Source of the DNA: Apoderus coryli
Lineage: Eukaryota; Arthropoda; Insecta; Coleoptera; Attelabidae
Direction of reading: 5' to 3'
DNA length: 64,000 bases
NCBI GenBank assembly: GCA_911728435.2
Contig: OU452198.1
Span: forward strand, 31,029,902 to 31,093,901
Position numbers and translations under genes: made by a program. Positions 12,660 through 42,626 of this stretch are shown piece by piece. Position 1 is the stretch's first letter; every line of letters begins with the position of its first letter. Below the pieces are notes generated by a model. It ran no database searches. It saw only the letters and a list, made by a program, of their open reading frames with translations, and was not told where the DNA came from.

Positions 12660-13150
12660 GCGCATACGGTTTTAAGCTGGGCTGATGTGACATGATCACC
12701 TTCAGCATTGTCTTTAAAGACAATGCCTTCAGCCAGTGAAATGTATACTAGTTTGTATATTTCACTGCCTACCATAAACTGAGAAAGATTTTGAGGTTTA
12801 TTTCTCAGTTAACTGTCAATCAAATTTGTAAAAAAGGACGCGCATGACAGTTAGGTGAGTGAAAATTGAGAATAATTTTTTATTCCCATTATGAAATTGA
12901 TTGGTCTCAATTTGAAGTTGGAAAGGTATAGAAAACTACGAAATAAATCAAATTAAAATAACATATTTCTTTCGCCTTTATCAAAGATTAATGTACATTA
13001 ATCTTTGCCTTTATATGAAGTCCATCTTCAAAGTCAATTGTTTACACAGTATTATTCCAGGAATAAGGTTTACTTGCTCTTTTTTTCGGGATAATTCATC
13101 CTTTGAAAGTTTGTAGGATACATACGACAAAGATTAATGTCCTATGACAT
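12660..13150. repeat. Run of short hairpins, dispersed MITE family
   Basis: Hairpins follow one another: cattgtctttaaagacaatg (12708-12727), a pair flanking 12737-12768, a ctgag/ctcag pair at about 12779-12811, and a perfect 26-bp palindrome at 12982-13007, half of which recurs at 13128-13140. The segment around 12809-12868 (taactgtca...aatttgtaaaa...gtgagtgaaaatt) recurs at 37981-38043 and, inverted, at about 39505-39575, so this is a dispersed family. No gene is present. Confidence 0.55.
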
Positions 13151-13159
13151 CATAAATAA

Positions 13160-14455
13160 TAAAAATAATAAAGCATTACTTATAAAAATACTGTTTTTAT
13201 TCGTTTTAGTTACACTTATTACAAAAATTGCACTTGTATAAAGAGGCTTATATCTACAAACTACACTAAGCGTAAGAGATTGTTCGCATAATCTTACTTG
13301 GAATTGAATTTATAAACTAAGCATTTCTTTATCAATAGGTCTATAAACTTATTTATTTATACTTTCTAACAATACTAAATTATCACAGTACAATTAGTAG
13401 AATTATTATTTCATTTAAAATATCTTAGAACATTTAAAATAACTGCTACCTACATCATAAACTAATGGCAAATATTCAGATCATAAATTAAAAATCATTT
13501 TTTAAAGAATATACATAAACGGGAAATTATTTTACCGATAAACGTTCAAAAATATTAACTTCATCGACGCATTTTCTTTGAGAAAGTACGACTTTTTAGA
13601 ACTAGAATACAGAATATTGAAAATGTACGAGATAATCTTATGGCAATTGAAACCACGGTGCCCTCTGGCTTCAGAATCTAACTGTTACCAAGAAAGTGCT
13701 TGAAAAAGAAGCATTTAATGACCGCTCTTTGCACATGGTATTGAAGTTATATAAGGCCGACATCCTTCAATACCCACAACCAGTACCCGCATTGGCATTA
13801 GGGGTCTTAAGGTCCCTATCTATAACTTGCCAGTCCGCACCAGAGACACTTTGCATTTGTTATGGCTATATTAATTGCCATAGGATTTAGGACTCCCCAA
13901 CCAAAGCTGACATTTTTGCATATACTTATATCCAATTTTTAAACCAATGTGTTCAGAGCCTTAAATGGTCTTGAAAGTATTGCAAATTTGATACTCCTGG
14001 TCGAACTTTATTTTTAAAATACAACGCTTTTTTGCTCATTTAGCTTTAACTGATCCATACAACAAAATCAGAATTTATAACTCAGACACGTTTTCGTTTC
14101 TTATGACGAACGTTGAAGCGTTTTCATTCTAGCTTATAATTAGAAATCTTTCAAATCACTTTCTTTCAACATCGGAGTCCTGTTGGAGAACATTCCTTCC
14201 TGACATACAAAATAATAATGTTTAAAAAGCTGTAAATTTCAAATCCGGACTACACTTTGCAAGTCTACTTGGGAACTATCAAAGCCTTTCCGATTCCACA
14301 ATACTTGTAACCTTCTTTGACCTTTAATTTCACCTAGACCTTCAGCATAACTTTAAGAATTGAGTCTCTCCTGTTTTCCTCAAGGAATTTCTAACAATAT
14401 GATCTTTCAAATAGTGATGGCTTCGTTCACTACTGAACATTGCAGCTAAAATTGT
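13160..14455 (-). other. Probable LIMK 3' UTR and downstream flank
   Basis: This region directly follows the LIMK stop codon on the minus strand. TTTATT near 13195 and 13350 could serve as minus-strand AATAAA signals. The plus-strand frame at 13696-13890 has no recognisable similarity. No other gene is seen. Confidence 0.35.
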
Positions 14456-33321
<18,866 letters not shown>

Positions 33322-33882
33322 ATTTTCTTACTGCGTTTCCTGCAACACATTCCACTCATACCATGATAGTTTTAACTGTCAACTGGCAACCAATCAAATT
33401 ACTTTTATATGAATATTTAATTTCTTTCTATTTTGTTTCTTACCCAACATAAATAAATTTAACTTTGCATAAAACATTTTGTATTGTATCACCTAATGAT
33501 ATACCCTAGAACAATAATATCAATAAATTATAAACAATGGTATATTCCCAAACTAAATTTTAAAATTACCGCTGTTAAATAATTGTCAAAATCAGCTGTA
33601 TTCAATGACACCTTAAAGTGACAAATACACTAACTTTCCTTTTATGTTAATTCTCAGATGTTTTCACACGCTCCCTGGCTTCCACGTGTGTTTTACAAAA
33701 TTCAATCATAATCACAGCTAACATGTTAGCGTGATTCAATTCCACGTACCATACGGAAAAACAAGTTTGTCTGAAGCTTTGACTAGAACAAGTCAAAGTC
33801 TGAGGGATATCTCACATCACTTTAACAGAGGGATATGGTTATAACAAAACACATAGCCAAATCGCAATGGAACACACAAGAT
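33322..33882. other. LIMK 5' flank
   Basis: This is AT-rich DNA upstream of the LIMK start codon; the 5' UTR and promoter are presumably here or further upstream. No TATA box or initiator can be assigned with confidence. Confidence 0.3.
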
Positions 33883-34698
33883 TAGGGATGCCAAAATAAA
33901 TAAATATATCGATATATTGAATCAAATGATATATCGAAACTATATATCGATATATTCGATATATCGAATGAAAAATATCGATATTTTATATATATCGATA
34001 TATTTGCTATATTTTTATTTTAGAGTGGATTGTAGTTGTAAATAAACCTGAAATTTTAAAGATTCAAATAATGAAATAAAATAGTATTCATTAAAATTTA
34101 TTTGCCTGAAAATACATATGCAAACGTAAGAATATTTGTTAGAAATAATTACATTAGGTTAGGTCAATTAATTCAAAATTTTCTGGAACACAACTTACAA
34201 ATAATAATTTTGATAATCTATTTCCTGTTAGACGATTTCGATTTCGATTTTTTGTTGTGTGCGTCGACTGCTACGGCAACACAACAAGGACCTTTTAGTT
34301 TTAAACCTGTGTATGTAAGCTGCTTTCTTTCGCTACTGATTTCAGGATCCAAACGCGTTTGGATTCACATGTTCTTTCGCTAAAAACGCATTTTCTGATT
34401 CATCCCCACTTTAGTGCCCATCGCGATCCGGATACGTAATCCCTTTGCCTCTTTTAGGTAAACTTATTGAGCCTTCAGAAATCCAACAAATCCTGATTAA
34501 TAAATCCGGATCAATAAAACTAGCGAAAGAAAGCAGCTGTAGCAGATACATTTATTTTGATAATGTACCGATATATCGTCTTGTATATATCGATATTTGT
34601 TTCGATATATCGAAAGAAATATATCGATTAAAATATATCGATATATTCAAAAAATATATCGATATTGTTAATATATCGATATATCGTTGCCGTCCCTA
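33883..34698. mobile_element. Non-autonomous hAT element with 8-bp target duplication
   Basis: The ends TAGGGATG and CGTCCCTA are inverted, and the flanks carry a perfect 8-bp duplication CACAAGAT (33875-33882 and 34699-34706), the hAT hallmark. Both subterminal regions are packed with copies of ATATATCGATAT. The inner part, including frames at 34102-34383 and 34445-34723, has no transposase similarity. A decayed relative of the end (tcgatatatcgtgaaatccctag) appears at 35019-35050. Confidence 0.85.
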
Positions 34699-34706
34699 CA
34701 CAAGAT

Positions 34707-36156
34707 CGATATTGTCAAAATAGAAAAACAATAAAATCAAACCAAGTTAGATATTCCCATTGCCTTTATAATTTAAAGACAATGATATTACCTCAGAAAA
34801 GTAAGTTTGTTTATTTTTCTGAGGATATTACAGTGGTTTGATAATTATACTATACAGGGTGATCCATCTAAAAGTATGTTCTTAAATTCTTTCTGTTTTC
34901 GTAAAATTTAAAACAGAAATGCTTGGACACGTCAATTTTGATTCCGAGGGTGTAAGACATAACATGATTGCAATATATCATTGGTGTTATATAAAAAGGC
35001 AAAAATTCAAGCGAAACTAATCGATATCGATATATCGTGAAATCCCTAGTTCAGTTCATAATCGTAACTAAAATCAGATCATAGATCAGTAATCAGGGAA
35101 TCTTAATTTTAACAGAGCTCTGATCTTTAACAGAGTTAAAAAATATGAAGAATTTTGCAAAGTCTTGTTAAATAATTTTTATCCTAGTAAAAATAATGTG
35201 TCAATGCATGTGAAACAAGCAGGGTTGTACTGTACTGTATTGTTTTAAGTTATAAGCAGTGTTCTAATTGTACAACTTTAATAACATTTCATGCTTTATT
35301 TATTTAGTGTTTCAAGACGTTGTGGGATTAGCTAACAGTTTACTTATTAAACCCTGCTTATAACGGTAGAAGACATGGTTAAAGGTAAGGGTTCACATAA
35401 AATTAATTAATTTTGCAGTAATTTAATGATATTACTGTTTGTTTATAATAATTTCGTATGTCATAAGGATTGTATAGATAGGTAGTTCTGCATAACCTAT
35501 AATTTTTTTAAATTTAGTAAGTACCTATAAAATAAAATTACTATTTTTGTTATTAATTGTAATAACAATTAAATAATCTATTATGATCACAATTTTGTAA
35601 ACATCCTAACTTAATTCACACAAATCAAAGAATTATAGTACTTATATAATTCGTGGAGATTTGCTTTTTATTGTACTGTTCAAAAAATTATATTTTAGAA
35701 CACAAAATTTAATTATTATACTATTATACTTTTCAGAATAACAATTTTATTGGGAATGTCGTGTCTTCCACGAATCACCCCTTTTATATTATTTGATTTC
35801 TTTACAATGTAAAAATGTTAGAAATATACCTACCTATATCCTGATGACTAATTACGTCAGATAGTTGCTTTTATTCTTTCTAAATACTATATTTATAAAA
35901 AAATATAAGCATATGCATATACTATACTACACAAAAGTTTTTTTTTATAATATAGTAACCGACATAATGTGGAGATTCCTAATTATATAGGTAGGGCGTA
36001 TGAATTGGTTGCTTACAGTTTAAATTCTTACACTTGCCATTCTTTTCTAAGCAATGGAAGTAGGTTTTAAAGTAATTAATATCTATTTTACATTTACATT
36101 TAGGCAAAACTGTTATATAGTTAATAGAAGTCTTGTACTGATGTTGGGTTGGATTG
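34707..36156. other. Non-coding stretch with a hairpin and partial repeats
   Basis: A hairpin made by cctcagaaaa and ttttctgagg lies at 34791-34824 and resembles the hairpin run at 12.7 kb. The hAT-like end scrap is at 35019-35050. No gene is seen in 35050-36156. Confidence 0.4.
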
Positions 36157-36160
36157 TTAA

Positions 36161-37581
36161 CCCATTAAAGCCCATTGGCACATAAATGTGCCAGCGTTAT
36201 TTTCTTTTATTTTTTCAAAACTCCCCAAACTGAGCTGTTCTAGATACATACTGAACTATTCCTTGCGTAGTTATTTACAGGTCATAATTTTTTTTTAGAT
36301 TTTACAGTGCTTGATTTTTGAGAAATTAATGAAAACCTAACCCACTGTGAAGCATCTTACTACACCTGTCTGCACTGATGTAAATATACATTTTTTTTTC
36401 TACTTTTAATTACTTTAATAGTTGTTACATTTTTCATTTTGTTATTGATAAATATTCATTGTAACGATATTCAACAAAACCATAAGTTTTTTTATAACAT
36501 AAATTTTATTATGAAGGAAAAAAAACCATTGGCACATAAACGTGCCAGTGGGCAGACATGATGTCTATTTCAAAGATATGCATGCGCAGTTGGCCTTGTT
36601 CTATTTTTAGTATTTGAACTGTCAAACACGCACCAGTAGGTATTTATTACGTTCAGTACGCAATTTAGAAATTATTACTGGTACTTTACGGAAAAATAGA
36701 GTTTCAAAAGAATCAAATATGTCTGAGTATAATTTGTTGCTAAAACAAGCCGAGGAACAATGAAACTCAAAACCGATGGAAATTTAGTACTTGTGCGGGG
36801 GAATGATAATTCCATTGTAACGGTATTATCAAACTGCTGTAATCATATGCTTCCTTTGAAAAATGTAGAGATATTCTATAACTAAAAAAGTAAAATTCAT
36901 ATTCAAATGCCGCTTATAACAAAAATATGGGAGGCGTCGATTTTGATTGATCAGGTCTGTCTAGCTATGGAATTTCAATAAGGACTAAACAGTAGTGGTG
37001 GTCTTTCTTCAGTTGTTCAATTGATCAACCTAATCTACAAGTTTGGCTATTATGGAGAAGGTGTGAAAACAATAATATGCCGCTACTCGAATTCAGACGG
37101 CAAATTATTGCTTCATATTTATGGGCACCCTTCAATGAAACCAGGGCCATCATCAAGCGCATTATCACCAATTGTCAATTAGTTACGTTTGAATGAACAA
37201 AATCACTTGATATTCCAAAGTAGTGAAACATAGACAAAATGTAAAACATGTTCTAACCGCACCAGTTTTGAGTGTAATACCTGCAAAGTAGCCCTGCACC
37301 CAAAAACATACTTTAGAAATTTCCATAGAACATACCTTTTTATTATATTTATCAATAACTGGTAATTATTCAAAAAATATTTAGTTTTAAATATTTATGT
37401 AATGTTTCTCTTATGTTACTGTATGTGCCTGGTGGCACATTTATGTGCCACTATTTTTTTGGTACTTTTATTATAAATAAATTTTAAATTTTGCGTATAC
37501 AATGTTATTTCACATATATAAACAGCAACTAACGTGTTTTTGTTCTAATTAAAACAGACAAAAATTACGGGCACTAATGGG
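36161..37581 (+). mobile_element. piggyBac-like element, inactive
   Basis: TTAA duplications (36157-36160 and 37582-37585) flank inverted ends CCCATTAAAGCCC and GGGCACTAATGGG. Near-palindromic GGCACATAAATGTGCC-type boxes lie at 36177, 36532 and, inverted, 37434, probably subterminal transposase-binding repeats. The interior holds the transposase relic described separately. The length of 1.4 kb is short for an autonomous piggyBac (about 2.4 kb), so it is internally deleted. Confidence 0.85.
36757..37350 (+). pseudogene. piggyBac transposase C-terminal relic
   Basis: It reads LKTDGNLVLVRGNDNSIVTVLSNC, then YNKNMGGVDFD (the piggyBac MGGVD motif), and near the end CKTCSNRTSFECNTCKVALHPKTY, which is the C-terminal Cys-rich zinc ring. 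Several frameshifts and stops intervene, so it is dead. The N-terminal half and the first catalytic Asp residues are absent. Confidence 0.8.
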
Positions 37582-37969
37582 TTAATAGAAGTTGTACCTA
37601 CCTACTGTTGTTAGGAATGGAATTAACAAAACAAGCGTTTTATATTTTCTAATGTATAGGTATTTTTTAAATAATACCTAGATAGCGTTTATTTAATCTG
37701 TATATGTAAGTATACATATTACGGTAATAACGTCACATTGATTTGATATTTTAGTAAACAATGTGTAAAAACATAACTAAAACAGGAATTTTCATTTTCC
37801 AGACGTAGGTAGGTACCTAGGTACATTACTTTTTATTGACATCACCTAAAACATAAACAATAATATAAATCATTGTATGGCATAACAACAATATTGTCGT
37901 TATCCTTCTACAACTCAGATTAGTTGGGCTGAAAAACGTCAATATTATCAGCAATAAAGCATTTGCAGG

Positions 37970-38050
37970 TGAATTCCTCATTTAACTGTCACTCAAATTT
38001 GTAAAAGGATGATGCGTGCGTTTCAGATAGGTCAGTGAAAATTGCCGTTA
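37970..38050. repeat. Copy of the dispersed hairpin/MITE family
   Basis: The stretch ttaactgtcactcaaatttg (about 37981-38000) and the following gtcagtgaaaattg match 12809-12868 and, inverted, about 39505-39575. The remaining DNA from 37586 to 38082 holds nothing else I can identify. Confidence 0.5.
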
Positions 38051-38082
38051 TCGCCAATGACATTAGTTTAACTTGTCATTTG

Positions 38083-39379
38083 AGCCGGAGGGGGCGACAC
38101 TGGTGGCTTTTGCGGACGATAGATAGTGGCAGTTTCTAGACGCGAAGACGACCTCCAAGACATTGTGAATGAGGCGTTGCTGATACCCTAATATTTTGGG
38201 AGATGCTGCCAGAAGGATAAATGGTCTTCTGCTACCGTTTTGTGTTTACACTATTTTTATTTTTACGACTGGTTTTACCTATACATTGAATTTGTTCGGC
38301 CTCTGTATGGTGGGATATACATTACTATGTGTATGTAAATGGTACTGTTTACATCTATCTACTGTTGTACATCTTGCTGTGCTTAAATGCAGGCCGATAT
38401 TGATGATGGGCAACGACTATGGTACTCTGACGAGCTCATAATAAGAGCGAAACGAATTCGTCAGTATCTGTCGACCCATGCCTCGGTCAGGTTCTACTGA
38501 ATTAGACTACTAAATAGAACAAAATTCCTTGTGTAGGTAAAGCCAGTAATTTTGTCCGCTTTGCCACGAAATTATTTTTCATTTCTTATATTTACGGACA
38601 TGAAATACTTTTAATTCTACAGAGTGCCCAAAGATAAAGGGTGTTAGGGTGTGTAGCGTCTACGGGACGTTTTCTGCTCTTGTTGCGCAGGTTATAGCCG
38701 GGATAGCACCTGTAAGATTGATTGCTGAAGAGCGCAAATGTTAGCAAGGGAATGATCAGAAGGGTGGCAAACGACCAAACCAAGAGGGAATGGCAAATGA
38801 TGTGGGACGAAGACACCAGGGTAAGATAGACCAAAAGATTGATTCCAAATCTATACAGATGGGTCGATAGGAAGTTCGGAGAAGTAAATTAGGTACTCCA
38901 TAACGCAAGCAATCTCCGGTCATGGATGCTTTCGGAGTTACTTGAAAAAATTTGATGACTGCACATACTGCCAGGAATATACTATCTTTCGCTGTCATAG
39001 ATGGGAAGACGACCGAAACCAATGCAACCGAGAACTGGGAACGGATATACGGCCGGAAAACTTGGTAAACCAAATGCTAGAGTCACCGCAACAATGACGG
39101 ATCATTGATGAATATATAACAGCGGTAATACAGACCAAGGAAGAGGAAGGGCGCGAGGGTTAGTGAGACCCTGTTCTGCGTTTTGGCTGTCGGATGCTGG
39201 GATTTCCGCCTTTTGTGCTGTTTATGAGGAACTGTTTGGTTGTTGTTGTTTTTTTTTGTTTATTGATGTTTTGTTTCGTTTCTTTATCTTTGTATTCTAT
39301 TTTTGACTCCCGGTAATGGGATTTTAGTTCATGACATGACATGATTGTAAAAATTAATAAAAATGAAAAAAAAAAGAAA
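38083..39379 (+). pseudogene. R1-like non-LTR retrotransposon fragments, poly(A)-tailed, split by another repeat
   Basis: Fragment one (38083-38190) reads GATLVAFADD and then DLQDIVNEALL. Fragment two (38620-39160) reads ALVAQVIAGIAPVRLIAEER, then SGHGCFRSYLKKF...CTYC and RPENLVNQMLES..., the C-terminal Cys/His region of R1-type elements. It ends in an A-rich tail near 39359-39376. Between the fragments sits the dispersed repeat 38191-38619. Stops make it inactive. Confidence 0.65.
38191..38619. repeat. Dispersed element, copy 1 (inverted copy at 47.1 kb)
   Basis: The sequence from gggagatgctgcc through agcgaaacgaattcgtcag to tatttacggacatgaaat matches 47081-47470 in the opposite orientation over roughly 400 bp. 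The end motif (tccgctttgcca...tttacggacatgaaat) is the same as the arms of the palindrome at 47550-47803. No coding capacity is present. Confidence 0.75.
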
Positions 39380-40543
39380 GATACACGAAGAGTTTACTAT
39401 CTCGAAGTAATGCGAAAGCGGTGCCGAGTAGGAAAGCATTTCAGGAGGGTCGCTTGAAAAAAAATTAACATTAGGCGTTATTCAACATGAATATCAGCAA
39501 TTTTCACTCACTTGTCATAAACGCAGCACGTTTCTTTTACAAATTTTATTTGACAGTTAAATGAGCAATGTTAAATACTCGTATTTAGTTAATCCACAGC
39601 ATTAATAAGTACAGCATTCCGAGTCCACGTTGGCACTTTGAACTAAACTGTGACGTATGACGCCGCCATTTTGGGTTAAAAGTCAGGTCCTGACTAAGAA
39701 TAATTATAGTTTTCGGTTTCTAACCACAGTACTGTATTTTTATTTTTGTAAAAATATTTAAGTACATAATAATATCGCTGTCAATTTCAGAAATATTTGT
39801 GGTGTGTTATAGTGATTGAAAACAGCCTTGAGTGGTGTTATCAGTTAAATGTTGACATGATTGGGTGATTTTTATTAATAATAATAATAATAAACACAAC
39901 AATAATAAATACTTTGTTTTACATCGCTGGCCAAATTAAGTAGGTAGCTTATGTTTACAAATTAATTTGTTCTAATACGTGTCAGACAGCGCTTTTAAAC
40001 GAAAACCCCGGTAAACTTTTTGTATTGTCCGGTAGAACGTTGTAATATTTTGAACCCGTATAGGAAAATGACCGCTCAAAGATTGATGTTGAGTGTAGCG
40101 GTGGCGTAATAACAGTTTTATGAGGAATATTCACATCATACACAGATCCCCGGAACTTTTTTTATTAATCAAAATTAGTGAATGAAAATCCCACGTTGTT
40201 TCATTCTTAACCAGCCGATTTCCTTAATCTTATCGCTAGCCTCTTTCACCCCTACGAATTCCACATACAAGCCGGGTGCCTGAATTCTACATCAACTGAA
40301 TCCTGTTCTCAGCAATTTTTGTCAAACAAGAGCCATATATATATTGTCAATAATATAACCCGTAGCTGATTGCGTTATCATGCTATCTCGCCACGCGACA
40401 ACTTGTGTTTATGTTTCACTTGCATTTAGTTTAAAAACATATTAGATACTGTCATTTCGTAATATACATTTTACGGTTATACAAATAGTTGTTATAAACA
40501 TAAAATTATCTAGTATTCATCGTTATTTTTACTTATTACTCAC
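39380..40543. other. Non-coding stretch with inverted MITE copy and an ATGGCGGC-type box
   Basis: An inverted copy of the dispersed hairpin family lies at about 39505-39575. The block gccgccattttgggttaaaa (39662-39681) is the reverse of ttttaacccataatggcggc (40834-40853), and aaccacagta at 39723-39732 is mirrored at about 40914-40923. No further gene is supported. Confidence 0.4.
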
Positions 40544-40644
40544 CTATCAGGATCTTTGGGGAAGCGAAAAAAATGTTTAGAGCAAGTGTACCGCTTATTG
40601 GGACAACATTTTGCAGCACACACATGTCCTCCCTGATTGTTCAT
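40544..40644 (-). CDS. Possible first exon of a THAP-domain protein
   Basis: From an ATG at 40644 the minus strand reads MNNQGGHVCAAKCCPNKRYT..., then FFRFPKDPDR, followed by a donor gtgagt at 40543. C-x-x-x-C and FxFPKDPDR match the first part of the THAP zinc-finger DNA-binding domain. The frame is also open further upstream (to 40722) with a hydrophobic lead. I could not find the second half of the domain (Trp, Cys-x2-His) downstream. It may therefore be a host exon whose partner lies further away, or a remnant of a THAP-encoding transposon. Confidence 0.4.
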
Positions 40645-41568
40645 TGTATTAATCACAAGACACGTTAATAAAAATAAAATCATTTTAATTCTCACGAACA
40701 CTATACCAAAAACACAAAACACAGAATTAGATTACAAACACAATATTTATTTATCTCGTACACGCCGACAATGAACTATATATTGAACACAGGAGTGAAC
40801 GGTATCTATCTACGTCTATGCGATTATTGTGACGTTTTAACCCATAATGGCGGCATGCGCGAAGAGATGCGCTGGACGCCTCGCAAGCGGAGAGTCAGAA
40901 TACTGTATTATTTATTATACTGTGGTTAATCTTTAATATAATGTCCGTTAGTACCTGTATCTTTATGTATTGTTATGTTATAATATAAATAAAATATTTG
41001 CCATTATCGAAAAAGTCTTTAAAGTTACTAATTTAGACATAAATGCTATACGACAGTCTTTTACATTGATCCATTGAGTTAACAACCGAATCCTCTGGGG
41101 AAATAGTGAAAATTACAAAAATTGTTAAGGGCAGACAAGTTTGTCAAAATGGTTAACATAGAACCATCAGATGCGGAAACGTAAGCCAGTCAGTTCCATA
41201 TATTCAATTCATGGTTTTCCTCCAATGCAAATGTCGACTTTTAGACTCAAAATGCTTTATTGCTGATGATAATGTTGTCAATTTTGTTCTTGTGAGGGAG
41301 GTGCCTGGAACGTGCTGATATCGCTACATATAAAACGGTGTCGAAAGTAAAGGTATCAGAATACGTCAATAAATTGCAAACATCCCTAGAGATACGAGGG
41401 TTGCCTTTTATATTTCGGGATTTGGCAACCCTGGTGTTGCAATTTGGCAACTGACAGCTCTATCGTAAAGTTGGACATTTTTGAGGTTATACGTACTCAG
41501 AACGTTTTGACATACGAGCGCTATTTGTGTTGTTTACAGTAACTTAAAAGATTCATCTCGGCCCAAAA

Positions 41569-42606
41569 ATGGAATTAAATCGTGAACATTTTCGGGCGAT
41601 TATTTTTTACAACTTTGGACGTGGATTTACTCAGTAACAGTGCATGGATGAACTTAATACAATTTTTGGCGATGAAGCTCCATCAAGGACCAGGTTTATC
41701 GATGGTATGGTGAATTCAATCGTGGTCGTAGTTCACTCCAAGACGAATTTCGTGAAGGTCGTCAAAATTCAGTTGTTCCGAAAACCATTGATGCTGTGCG
41801 CGAACTGATATTGCAAGATCGTCATGTGACCTATCAAGAGATTGAGACAACCTTAGGCATTAGTGGGACCAGCATACAGTCAATAGTGGATACACATTTG
41901 ACTGTCAAAAAATTTTGTTCGCGTTGGATCCCACACAATTTGTCAATCGCTCAAAAAAAGCTCGTGTCGATTGGTCGAAAGAAATGTTCAAAAAATATGA
42001 TCGCGGTGCTTCGAAACACATCTATGACATCGTGACAGGTGATGAATCGTGAATTTACGCCTATGAGCGCGAAAGTAAACAGCAGTCGACTGTATGGGTG
42101 TTTCAAGATGAGCCAAATCCAACAATTGTTTTTCGCGCACGAAGCACTTCCAAGCAAATGGTCGCCTGTTTTTTCGGAAAAACTGGACATGTCGCAACCG
42201 TACCACTAGAACAACGCAGAACAGTAAATTCTGAGTGGTACACAACCATTTGTTTGCCAGTTGTCTTCCAAGGAATCAGGAAAACCAACCGCCGAAGACG
42301 GATCACTCTTCACCACGACAATGCGAGCTCTCACATATCGGCTGAAACAACTGCATTTTTGAGAACCGAAAACATGAATTTGAGCCGTATAGTCCTGACT
42401 TGGCACCGAATCACTTCTTTTTATTCCCGTACGTAAAAAACAAACTGAGAGGTCAACGTTTTTCGATACCTGAAAAAGCGGTTGCTGCATTCAGAATGCA
42501 TGTTTTGGAGATACCTCAATCAGAGTGGCAAAAGTGGTTCGACAATTAGTTCAAACGCTTGCAAAAGTGTATAGATCTTCATGGGGAATATTTTCAAAAA
42601 CAATAA
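41569..42606 (+). pseudogene. Mariner (DD34D) transposase pseudogene
   Basis: It starts MELNREHFRAIIFYNFGRGFTQ, then an early TAA. Frameshifts separate further recognisable parts: ELILQDRHVTYQEIETTLGIS (HTH region), VARVDWSKEM-like text near 41960, VPLEQRRTVNSEWYTT, LHHDNASSHISAETTAFL with a catalytic Asp, KNKLRGQRFSIPEKAV and the end HGEYFQKQ-stop at 42604-42606. Start and stop are preserved, but at least four lesions prevent translation. Confidence 0.85.
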
Positions 42607-42626
42607 AGTGATTTTCGATGATTAAT

